This document shows, in pieces, positions 32,251-42,229 of a stretch of 64,000 nt of DNA. The stretch's first letter is position 1; every line of letters begins with the position of its first letter. This DNA comes from Fragilaria crotonensis (lineage: Eukaryota > Bacillariophyta > Fragilariophyceae > Fragilariales > Fragilariaceae). The notes beneath the pieces were generated by a model, which saw only the letters and a program-made list of their open reading frames with translations, was not told where the DNA came from and ran no database searches. The stretch covers positions 62,001 through 126,000 of the forward strand of contig JAKSYS010000068.1 of assembly GCA_022925895.1 (NCBI GenBank), given 5' to 3'. The translations under genes and the position numbers were made by a program.

Positions 32251-33854
32251 TCAAACCAATTTTCGTCTCACACCGGGATTCTTGCAAAATCGAACAATAT
32301 CGTCCGCTGTAATCTCGTCGCAGACTACTTTCGGTAGAGGTTGTGACAACGATGACGATTTACCGGTTGTAGTAGAGGTAGCCACATAGTAGGCACAATC
32401 GTCCGGCAAATCCAACATGATCATGTGAAGTCTTCCATCCAAGGGCAAATGAATGGCGGAACGTACCGATTCGCTCACGGCGTTGGGTTTCAAATTCCAA
32501 AAAATCTTGACCAATTCAACAGTATCACCACTACCAACACCACCACTCGCACCAGCACTAGCAGCACTCGACGATGATGATAATCGCAAGAGCTCCTCCG
32601 AGGCTTCTTGACAAGCACGCACGATACCCGCTTGCACTTCATCATCGGACTCTTCACAAAAGATGAGTACACACTTGTGTAGATTGATTTCCATGGGGAA
32701 ACACTGGAAATCACCACATTGTTTGGGATGGTAGGGAAAGTCATGAATGCAATCACCCATGAGGTGGACTTTGTCGTTAATAACCTCGCGTTCGTTGGGA
32801 CCCAGCATGACAAGAGCAGGAACATTCCGAATTTTGAGTCGTCGAGTTAAACCCTCCCGACATGCGACCTCTTCATAGGGAATGGCACCAAAGGATAGCT
32901 CCGATAGGTGTTGTTCGAAGTCGGCATTACAACGATCACTGGAAACTAGCAACAGCTGAAATTCAAGTTGAGTCGTCGTCGTTGTAGTACAACAGAGTAG
33001 ACAAAAGCGACACACAGAGCGCAAGTTAGAGTCTTGTGGGCATTATCGCTGCAAGTAAAATCGAATACTTACCTCAAAATCACCCCCGTAATGTAGTTTC
33101 AGATTCTTGTATGCTTCATTCAGTTGCGGTCCGTAGTTTCGACATGTGGAATTCCACTGGCCAGCAAAGTACAAGAGCAGGTATTTGTTCTTCAACTTGG
33201 ACATGGACTCGAACTGCAAACAATCGTCAATTTCTGTTTGAGAATATCGACAAAACTGTTCAGGCAGATAGTGTGAAAGTGGTGGTGCCGGCCATGGAAA
33301 TTGCAATCCCTGTGGATCGGCCTCGATCTGGCGTACTACATCGTCCACCTCCAACGGAGTGCCGTCTGGTCGAATGACGGCCAAATGCGGAATGCCATTA
33401 CGTTCTGTATCGAGCAAGTTCGTCACAAGTCGCTGTGTCATGTCCGGTGCATCAAAGGGTACGGCGAACCATGGCATCTTTTTGGCGTACGATTGATAGC
33501 AATTGGGAATTTGATCCATACTGCAATAGACAATCTCTACCCGCTCTCCTCGTTTTTGGAGATTTTGTAGGTCTGAATCAATTTTGGAGTGAAACGAACG
33601 CAAGGCATGCACCAGCTGTAAAGGCGTGAAAGGGATACGGATCAAAGTTCAAAGTGTGTAAGTGATGCGGTGCTTTCGCGTTTGTAAAGACGAGGCATAT
33701 TGAATGCAGAATACACTTACCTAGCACTAAAGAAAACCAGAACAGTACGATCTGCCAACACATCCAACGGCCTAGCCTTTCGCTCGCTCTGAGCATGCCA
33801 CAATAAGGTATCTCCGAAGAGTTTCAAGAAGGAATGATTGCTTGGAGTTGGCAT
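32251..33854 (-). CDS. Nucleoredoxin-like thioredoxin-repeat protein
   Basis: Exons 33721-33854, 33073-33615 and 32251-32955. The start ATG at 33854 gives MPTPSNHSFLKLFGD. Crossing intron 1 yields VLVFFSASWCMPCVRFTPK, a redox-active WCxxC nucleoredoxin/tryparedoxin site; the following VEIVYCSMDQ and PWFAVPF blocks match that family. A second thioredoxin-like unit has WNSTCR in place of WCxxC and is probably not redox-active. One fault: after VRFTPKLIQTYK the frame must change to continue into NLQKRGERVEIV. One extra A in the run at 33563-33566 (T on the plus strand) restores a 460-residue protein and agrees with the phase of both introns. A sequencing indel is the simplest reading. Confidence 0.82.
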
Positions 33855-35436
33855 CCTTCGTGATGTTGTTGCGTGTGAATCCACTCAATGATGTTGATCC
33901 TGCGAAACAGATGCTGACTTGACACCTGGTAACATCCGAGAGAGCAGCACAATAACGTGAACAGTTGCAATTGATTGAAACACTATTTCATTGGTACTGT
34001 TTTTGTTTGCTCGGCGATGCAAATGCTGCTCTGTGCTCCGCTTCAAAAATGCCTGCGCTGTTTCTTCTTTGTATATATAGCTCGTGAACTCTTTCACTTT
34101 CTTGCTCTGTGATCACACTCTTTCACGCGCCGCATCAAATTTTCAACCCGAGCAATATTGGGATGTTCTGAAACGTGAAACCCGCGGTGCTGGTTGCATT
34201 TTCGCAGACGGTCACCGTTCTTCGAGTTTGAGCTGACCGCAGTCGTCAGGTAAACGTCATGAGTCATGACTCATGACTCATGACACTGCCGTTATGACTC
34301 GGAGGGACATCGCTTGACTCACACTTACAACCTACTAATGGTAGTACCAGGTGATACTACTAGTTGTAGGCAGAACTCAATTACACCATTACTAAGTAGA
34401 ACTTGTACTATGCGACAAGTGAAGACAGATGTGTTTCCGGATGTCCCCGGTCCCCATTCCACGTCCCTGAATGACTGTTGACAATTTCTACCGGTATGGA
34501 TCAGATAACTCGTACTTGTACTCGACTCCAGTAGACTACCTAGTACTGTAGCAGTTTGATCGTGCAATTAAACGTTGCAAATCATACGGTAATTGTGCCT
34601 GGTACTGGTACCGTGCTATCGGTTCTTACTATGTACTCTGGAGTACCGTAGAGCGTAGACTGCAATAATTACCGCAAGTTTGCATATGACAAATGACACA
34701 TGACGACGCATGTCACACGAAAAACATGTATGAAGTGTGAGAAGATTGAGATGCGTTGTCTGTCGCCAATGGCGATTCCAAATCCAAGCAGCTAACAGCC
34801 AACAATGACACTGCAGCAAGCAGAGTGACGACAAGGACAATATCTAGTCTCCTAAATAAATTCGAACCAATCATGTCCTTGGGGCAAGGCGCGCAGGAGA
34901 CAAGACGATCAAACTGTAGTGTCCGAGGAGGTGAATAACGTTGCTTGTCATTCATCTGCATTGTCTCTTGGACGCGTCGAGGAGAGCGAGATTGCAGACA
35001 ACCTGTCAAAGACACCAGAAGAAGTTCATCAAAAATGAAAACTTTTTTGTGAAACAGGAGAAGGGTCGGCGAGCAATGACAAGATAGGCTCACATGTTTA
35101 GGACATGGTACACTCGACGCATTTAGAGTCTATTCTGATGGAATGATCATCCGCTTTCGAAACGCACCGCACAGCACCAAATCATAGCCAGATCACGAAG
35201 AGTCGAACAACATCAGTCACACAAGACGTGTCCCTTATCCCTGCTTCCAAGGAGTATCATTGCTTTGCGGTTGTGTGTGATACCTCATGTTTTGATTCTG
35301 TGATGTACTCGAAGTGCTCTGGACACAGTTACACAACAAGGTGCCACGAAGAGCACTATCACAAGCGTACTGCATGATAGCGATGTTTAGCATTAACTGG
35401 CAACACTTGCAATTCTGCCACTGCTCCACCCAACCC
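33855..35436. other. Intergenic, about 1.6 kb
   Basis: No convincing gene. It contains three adjacent bZIP-type sites (34260-34280), a tgtatatata run near 34070 and many GTAC-type palindromes (34340-34640). Confidence 0.45.
34260..34280. promoter_or_regulatory. Three adjacent TGA(G/C)TCA sites
   Basis: TGAGTCA, TGACTCA and TGACTCA follow each other without a gap. This is the AP-1/GCN4-type half-site pair bound by bZIP proteins. The site lies 406 bp upstream of the nucleoredoxin-like ATG, so a redox- or stress-linked control is conceivable but unproven. Confidence 0.4.
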
Positions 35437-37176
35437 TCAGGGTTTCAAGAAAAATCGCATGACCTTCCACACAAAGTAGACAGCCCAAAATGTAAAACTC
35501 ATGGCAGCCAACACCAACGCAGCCTGCAGTTGCTGACCTTGAGTCGCAGTGTAAATTGGCAGTCCATCCCTAATGTAGATTGGTGTATCGTCATCAAGGC
35601 CCTCCGATCGACTGGGACGCAAGTTTGTGGAACCATTCGACCCATCAGGTGCTGTCTGAGGTTGTGATGGTACTGTTGGGCTGTACATTGGACTTGCCTT
35701 CAAATCATTAAGAGAGTTTTGCAAATCTGCCACTGTCATCTTCAGATTTTCATTGTCTGACTTTAATGTGGCAATCTCGCGCTCAAGATCGGCGATCGTG
35801 TTGCTCTTGAGGGAGTCCAACTCACTCTGTAGCTCAAAGTGATGCTGCATTGCAAACGAATGTCGACGTTCTGACAACACATAGTCTCCTGGAATCAGGC
35901 CTCCAGCTTCAGTTTCAAAAGCCCATATCGTTGCCTGAGAATCGGATCTCAATAGTAGTTCTAATCCGTCCAGTCCGAGATCACGAACTTGCTGCGGAAC
36001 GGTAGACATGCCAAGGACGACTTGACATTGGTGAATGTAGGAGGGGTCGTAGAGTGCTCGCAAAAAGGCCAACATGAGTCCCTGTGCTGTTCCTGTCAAT
36101 TGCGACATGCTCCGAGCGAAATAAACGTAGTGCATAACAACAATCGGCCAAGTGTCAGGACCAGACTGGTAAATCAAGCTAATTGTCGAAAAGTCCTCAG
36201 TTGCATTGGACGGGAAATTCTGGGACACTGCCGCTGCCACACCACCCAACTCTTCCGACTGGATTGAGGTTCGAAAGTGCCCTTCTTGATTACGAAGTGG
36301 GACTTCCGTGATGTCCGAGGGGGGCATTGGCGGTTTCCATGAAGCCGATTGAGTTCTCGTTTTCCAATATGCACTGACCCACATCGGATTCACAGCTGAT
36401 AACACCATCCGGCCACGTAATATCTTCACCCACCAAATCTTCTGGCCACTCCTCGGGACATGACATTCTCAGATACTATGTAGCACGCAATATCGTTTCA
36501 TGAAACAATAGAGATGCATGTTTTTACGATTGGGATATACACATGAGTGACAAGGGAGAGCCAAAAATCACGAACCCCACATACACAACAATCCAATTTC
36601 GCCCCCCCCGACACAACCTACCTCAGTGTAGGCCCTCGTGACTGCGGAGACTGGACCATGGCCAACCACAGAAATTTGAGCCGCTTTCACGCTCTCGAGC
36701 AGGGGGCTCTGATCGAGAATGTCCCGAGACCTCCAAGATTTGATTTCCCGTCGGAAAATTTTGGAAATGATACAGGATGTTAAATTCAATTTTCCAATTC
36801 CAGGAATATTATGATACAATCCAATTGGCGAAAGTACGTGTGGGAAATGCAGCATATCAATTCCTTGTTCTTTCAATGTAGCATAGTGTTCTGTGCTCAG
36901 TGGGACATTTCCAGATCCAAAGTCAATGCTTCCAGTCACCATAGATTCCATGAATTCATTTTGCGCTGATGTAATGTTATCAATCTGCCGGTAGGTCAAA
37001 CGAGTCGAAGCTTGTGCTCGATCTTGCACCAAATCCATGACTAATTCCAAACACGGAGCCTTGGATCCAGAACCACGCAGACTAATGACAGAATCCTGAC
37101 TGGTCACCATTGGAGACACACATGCCCCGACAAGGAGAAACAGCGTAATCCTGGTAGTAGACTTGAAACGAACCAT
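35437..37176 (-). CDS. PstS-like (PBP) domain protein with coiled coil and C-terminal membrane helix
   Basis: Exon 1 is 36622-37176 and exon 2 is 35437-36475, with a 146-bp intron. A signal peptide (TTRITLFLLVGACVSPMVTS) precedes ISLRGSGSKAPCLELV and IDFGSGNVPLSTEHY, blocks of phosphate-type periplasmic binding proteins (PstS). A coiled coil (LDSLKSNTIADLEREIATLK) and a terminal helix (ALVLAAMSFTFWAVYFVW) follow, so this is a type I surface protein rather than a free binding protein. One fault: SIGFMETANAP runs in one frame while PSDITEVPLRNQEGHF follows in another. Removing one base of the six-base run at 36319-36324 restores a 530-residue protein. A phosphate or other oxyanion sensor or capture role is inferred. 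Confidence 0.78.
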
Positions 37177-38200
37177 CGTTTGGGTGACTCACTTTCGTCA
37201 AATGATCAACCAACCTGCTGCCTGCTGCGGCCGAGGTCGTCTATTGTGTGTAATGTTGGAGGAAAATGACGTGAAATTTGAGGACAGGAATGAAAATGTT
37301 TGACTCGGTACTACAGGCAGTACTCCAGTATATACATACGTTGGTAGCTCCGTACAGTACTAATAGACCGACGACGAGTCGTGTTGTCGTCGTGGTTGTT
37401 AACGCGAAAATATCAATCATGATGCGTTGGGTCTAATTGTGCCAGGTGACACCAGCCACTGACGTCATTGGCTCTTTAGTTGGAGGCAGGCTTGCTGAAA
37501 AATGTCTTGAGATTTTCCCATACCACAGGGAGTCCTACAATTCTTGATTTTGAACTTCTGGTACTCCGTCGGGGATCTCAGGCATAACATCACCATGTGG
37601 TCGGCGATCGATGATGGAAGGCATGGAACGGCTTGAAATCATTATTCACACCTCTCGCTGTCGCCGAGATTGTTTATCGTGCGATGAATTCCCGCGTTGG
37701 AGAAGAGAGAGTGGTGTTTCCATTCAATGTTTCACGTAGAATGTTAATGAGCTGAGAAACGTTCACAAACATTGGCAGCTCGAACTCATTCCTCATTCGT
37801 GTCCTTGCTGTTTATCGTGTTAACCGTGTCGTAGTGTACCGGTACAAGTACCCGGTATGATGATTTGAGAACAATTTGAAAAAACATAATTGACTACGTG
37901 CTGCGTGGTATTTCTCTAGTTGAGTCTCTACAGCGCCAAGTCCTGGTCTGTTGGACCGAAACCAAAACAAGTTCCAGCCGTTTCACCACGCACCGAAGGG
38001 ATGAAGTTGTGGGCGAAGTCAGACCTACTGTTCACACGAAGCTCTGTTGAAAATGCCGACGTGACAGCGATAACATCAATGTTGCCCACGGCATTGAGCT
38101 TGGGGTAAGATTACTCTCACAAAACTTGAGCTTGAGCTTCCAACAAGAGGAGAACAAGCACAGCAATCTGTTCTATCCCGACGAAAAAATCACTGCTACC
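37177..38200. other. Intergenic, no gene recognised
   Basis: About 1 kb between divergent genes. Only short random open frames are present. Confidence 0.4.
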
Positions 38201-39682
38201 ATGAAGTTCATCATCGTTACCGGATTCTTCGCCTCAGCTGTCAATGGTGCACTTTCCACCATGCGTCTCGGTCCCAGAAAGGCCATTCGAGGACATGCTG
38301 GCTTTGAATTTGGACGACCTGTTGACGATGTCGACGTCGATGCGGCGTAAGTGGACGAATCTGCGCATCTTAGCGTATGAAGGAGGAAATAGTGAGCTAA
38401 CATTGCAGCGTTTTGCGTCGGCAGTTTTCAGGAAATGAAGCTCATTCAGAGGAGGTTCCTTCAGGGTGGCACATCTTATGGCAACGAGGCAGGTGGTTCC
38501 TTCCCAATTCCTGGATTGTCGTTCCCATACCCTGGAATGTCCTTGCCATATCCAGGCATGTCCACTCCATTTCCTGGCATGTCCTTGCCATTTCCAGGCA
38601 TGTCCACGCCATTTCCAGGCATGTCCACTCCATTTCCAGGCATGTCCACTCCATTTCCAGGCATGTCCACTCCATTTCCAGGCATGTCCACTCCGTTTCC
38701 AGGCATGTCCACGCCATTTCCAGGCATGTCCCTTTCACACAGCGCCAGCATCTATCCAACGGTGACTCCATCGTCAAACATTGCGCCGAAAGCTTCGAAT
38801 ACAGATATGCCCTCAAACCCTGAAAAGCCAGTTGATTGCGTTGGTCGAGTTTCGACCACCAGTACCAGGATTCTTGTTCAACTCGATGTTGATGCCGTGA
38901 GCAATGATCTGTCATTCCTTGATGTTCTTGCTGAGAGCATTGTATCGTTTGGCGAGATCCATTTCTCACTTTGTCAGACACCCAGCAACAAGAGACTTTT
39001 ATTGGAACCAATGTCATTGCAAGAGCAGTACAATGCCTCCGTCACTGGATTCGACGCAATTGCCACCGCAGCTGACGCTGTGCTTAGCGATACTCCTGGT
39101 AAGACTCTTCGTTGAGAGAATGGCCATAGCTGTGGGCGCCAATTGATTTAATCCGATTTTGGCCCATCTAACACTCTTGTTCTTTCCTTTGCTTTCCCAG
39201 ATGTGTGCACTTCGGTTGAACAAGGCGCCTTCTGCACCGTCGTAGACGTGGTTTTGACGGTTTACACAGCAGATCAAGAGTCATCGTCTGTCGCGGAGCA
39301 CCAGGTGTACGATGAAGTGTTGGTGCAACAATTGGAGGCTGGGACCTACGTGAATGGTGACATCATCGCAGTTCGCTTTCACCCAAAGCAAGCCTATCCT
39401 AATGATTCCTCGGCCGTCAGTCGAGATGGAAACCAAGAAGCTCCAATCGGAGGAGCCCCAGATTCATCCACAGTTCCAACGATTATCATCGTCGTCTTGG
39501 TCCTTGTGGCTGTCGCGGTGTTGGTTGGACTCGTGTATCGCAAGAGAATGGCAAATAATCAGTGGGGACACAGCGAGGCGGGTAGCGACGATGATTCCAA
39601 AAGCGATGGAAGCTCCAGTGCTGAAGGCGATGGTGCGCTCTTGCCAGGTACCGCGACAGGTCACAGCCCCAACTCAGTTTGA
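38201..39682 (+). CDS. Type I membrane protein with STPFPGM heptad repeats
   Basis: Exons 38201-38346, 38425-39098 and 39201-39682 give 433 residues. A signal peptide (MKFIIVTGFFASAVNGALS) is followed by a short exon junction, then about ten tandem heptads of the type S(T/L)PFPGM (38520-38735). A Cys-containing domain (VDCVGRVSTTSTRILVQLDVD) continues with FSLCQ and VCTSVEQGAFCTVVDVVLTVYT, where disulfides are likely. Near the end is a membrane helix (TIIIVVLVLVAVAVLVGLVY) and an acidic Ser-rich tail. Splice choice: the acceptor before TTTTCAGG (38425) gives the frame of the repeats; the acceptor 16 bp earlier does not. It is probably a cell-surface protein; no family is recognised. The Pro/Gly heptads resemble wall-associated proteins. 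Confidence 0.75.
38536..38735 (+). repeat. 21-bp tandem repeat encoding STPFPGM
   Basis: Near-identical 21-bp units (atgtccactccatttccagg plus one base), about nine in a row. Differences are confined to one or two positions per unit. Confidence 0.85.
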
Positions 39683-40461
39683 TTCTCGGAGTGCTCGAAA
39701 CTCTCCAGTACTTGTACTCCAGAGTACTTGACTCCTTGTAGTTTGTAGTCCATAACTTAATGTGAACACCCTTTAGCATGACAACACTCTTTACTATAGT
39801 TGTACTCCTGGTTAAGGTACTAATCACTTGACCTCAAAAGTCGGAAGTACCTGGTACAAGTACTCCAAGTGCATTGGACAGCTAGTACCATTTCGATTAT
39901 TTTACCAGATCTTTCAGGTTCCATGTAGTAGTGCTGCTCTAGGACTGGCAAGCATACTCCGTGTTTATACTTGTACATTATTCTTATCATACAATCCAAC
40001 GAGGCGGTATCTAATATCCTGCATACCGCAAATGAAATCTCCATTGCGACGTGCTTACAGCCTTGGTCACGCGTCCAGCCTGCACTCTGTCAAGGGAGTG
40101 AAGTGTTATTGGGTATCTGTGTGTTCCTGAGGCGTATGGAGTGATTCCGCAAACCACACTGAGTACTCCTCCTAAGACGACTAGCCTTTCCTGATTATGG
40201 GTGCCTTCCAAGAAAGTGCATTGACAAGGCAAGGGAGTCGCAAATGTGCCAACATTGCAACTTCTTGTATGGCTTCGCTGTAGTTCCTAGGAGCGGAACA
40301 TTTCAAGAACGGGGCGATTAAAGGAGGAGGAAGTAATATTTGTCTATTAAGTTTTGTCGCAATACAGCGTCATTTTTGCGTTTCCCCACCTTGTGCGCTG
40401 CATTTCCGAGAAATCGCCACATTATTTCTTCCGACGATTGGTTTGACACAACCTCCATGCA
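39683..40461. other. Intergenic between convergent genes
   Basis: Contains a cluster of GTAC palindromes (39700-39890). No gene recognised. Confidence 0.45.
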
Positions 40462-41292
40462 TTACATTGCAAATTTGTAATTGTCTTCGTTGATCGTTGA
40501 ATAAATGTGTCCTTCCGACGCCAAATAATCAATTGCCGCGCGCACTTCCGCTTCCCGATATGTGCCTGCCAGCATTTGCACCAATTTGTGAACGGGAGCA
40601 CCCACTTCCAACTTCTCTCCCTCTACTCGAATGTAATTCGCAACGCTTTCCCTGAGACTGTCTTCTCCCGAAGTCGCAATCTTTTGTTGGATGGGTGTGG
40701 CTGTCACCATATTGTTGTGATGCATACTGATCGGAGGTGCCATGCCTCCAATACGTTCGGCGCGTAAATGTTTTTCCGCCGAGTGCACGACTTCCAACAT
40801 GTGATGGGTCAACTGGTCCCCCTGCACTAATTTACGAATCGAGTGTGCAACAATGGTCTTTTTGCCATCATAATCTTTGACAGCACCGAGGATGCGAACG
40901 TATTGCGCGTCCCGCGCTGCCATTTCCTTTTCTTCCAATTCGGCAGTGCTGTCATTGTCGTTGGTCCACTGTTTGACTTCAATAAGGCCGGTGCCGTCTT
41001 CAATTTCGTACGACACGTTGGTGGACAAGTTTTCGACACTCCGAACGGCACCGACCAATTTAACGTGATGCAAGGGACGGCCATCGGGCAGAGCCAGGTC
41101 GCCTGTGCCGTCTTGAGATGATGTTGTGGAGGCGGCAAGGATCATTTTGCAAGTGACTGGGATCAAGGTTTGTTCGTCGTAGGCTTTTCGGGGAGCACCA
41201 CCGCCACCACCACGGTAGGGCGTTTGAGAGGAGTTGGGGCTACGTCCTGCGCCAGTGAAACCACCACCACCCGAGTCGCCTTGATAATCCAT
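40462..41292 (-). CDS. RPA2: Replication protein A 32-kDa subunit
   Basis: A single exon of 276 residues, the usual RPA32 length. The N-terminus is Gly/Ser-rich (GDSGGGGFTGAGRSPNSSQ), like the phosphorylated tail of RPA32. An OB-fold follows (about residues 45-180: LIPVTCKMILAA, VKLVGAVRSVENLSTNVSYEIEDGTG, ILGAVKDYDGKKTIVAHSIRKL). A linker leads to a C-terminal winged helix (about 205-276: VANYIRVEGEKLEVGAPVHKLVQ, AIDYLASEGHIYSTINEDNYKF). It is part of the RPA heterotrimer that coats single-stranded DNA in replication and repair. It appears intact. Confidence 0.93.
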   Translation of the reverse strand: MDYQGDSGGGGFTGAGRSPNSSQTPYRGGGGGAPRKAYDEQTLIPVTCKMILAASTTSSQDGTGDLALPDGRPLHHVKLVGAVRSVENLSTNVSYEIEDGTGLIEVKQWTNDNDSTAELEEKEMAARDAQYVRILGAVKDYDGKKTIVAHSIRKLVQGDQLTHHMLEVVHSAEKHLRAERIGGMAPPISMHHNNMVTATPIQQKIATSGEDSLRESVANYIRVEGEKLEVGAPVHKLVQMLAGTYREAEVRAAIDYLASEGHIYSTINEDNYKFAM

Positions 41293-42229
41293 GCCTGGAT
41301 GGGGGGGATGGAATGATGTGGAACGTGTGAGGGTTTGAGGGACACGGCTGACATGTTATGTAAGAACATTTAACGAACGAAGGAAGTACAATGCCGTGAC
41401 TCTATTGTGATGAGTTTTTGTGCGCGCCATTTCTCGAGTTCTCGTTGAATGGGCAAGTACGAATTTCTACGTGAAAGTTCAAACTCCTACTGGAGGTACT
41501 CAACCGTACCGGAGGGAAGATTCCCATCGAGATGCAAACAATGGGACTTAGTGAAGTGAGCGTCGACGTCGAAACGTACCGAAATTCATCCTGACTAGAA
41601 GTTCAATGTCGCGAATACAGGGAGGAGGTAGAGAGGGTAGGAGTGAGAGCGCGGAGCTGGTCTGACGACGACAGTAGGAGAAGGAGTCGAAGGCGTTTGA
41701 AATGCTGAACAAACAGAGCAGAATGCTGCCAATCCGCGGGACAGATTTGCCCTATGCATATGACCGCACTCGAAGTTCCAAGTCAAGAGCTCTTGGAGCT
41801 TGGAGGCAAGATTTCATTCCGTCTGTCCTGTGTCAGACTTCGTGTCTTCGCTGTGGCACATGTCACAATTTCTAGCGCGAGCCCAGTCCTCTCCAAAACT
41901 CTTATGTATTTTATTCAGCTTGGAATATAGTCATATATAAACTTGTCTAACTGGTTCTGGTTTGAAACCAGGCTGGCTCGAAAATACATCCTTGTATCCG
42001 GTTTCTCGACAATTTTATGCTCCGTTGCCATATCGCTTCGCTGGCCTCTCATCATTGCTTTTCAGACTGTGCTTTTGGCGGAGGTGGAATAATTCTTGTA
42101 TACACGGATCATTTCGGCGTTGCATCTTATCTAGACGACAGTGTTCGGAACTCTCAACACACCACAGCACCACTGTACAAAGTCAAAGTACAACCAACCA
42201 CCACACATTCAACAACAAGCATAACAACA
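41293..42229. promoter_or_regulatory. Divergent region between RPA32 and metacaspase
   Basis: The metacaspase frame is open upstream to 42017, but the ATG at 42230 fits a myristoylation-type start better. No other gene is seen. Confidence 0.4.

Noticed and set aside
38413-38823. Plus-strand frame using the earlier acceptor at 38408
   Set aside because: It gives a His/Ser/Trp low-complexity product and does not lead to the Cys domain and membrane helix, unlike the frame reached with the acceptor at 38424.
38442-39017. Long minus-strand frames across the heptad repeat
   Set aside because: Shadow of a 21-bp repeat whose length is a multiple of three, so all frames stay open.
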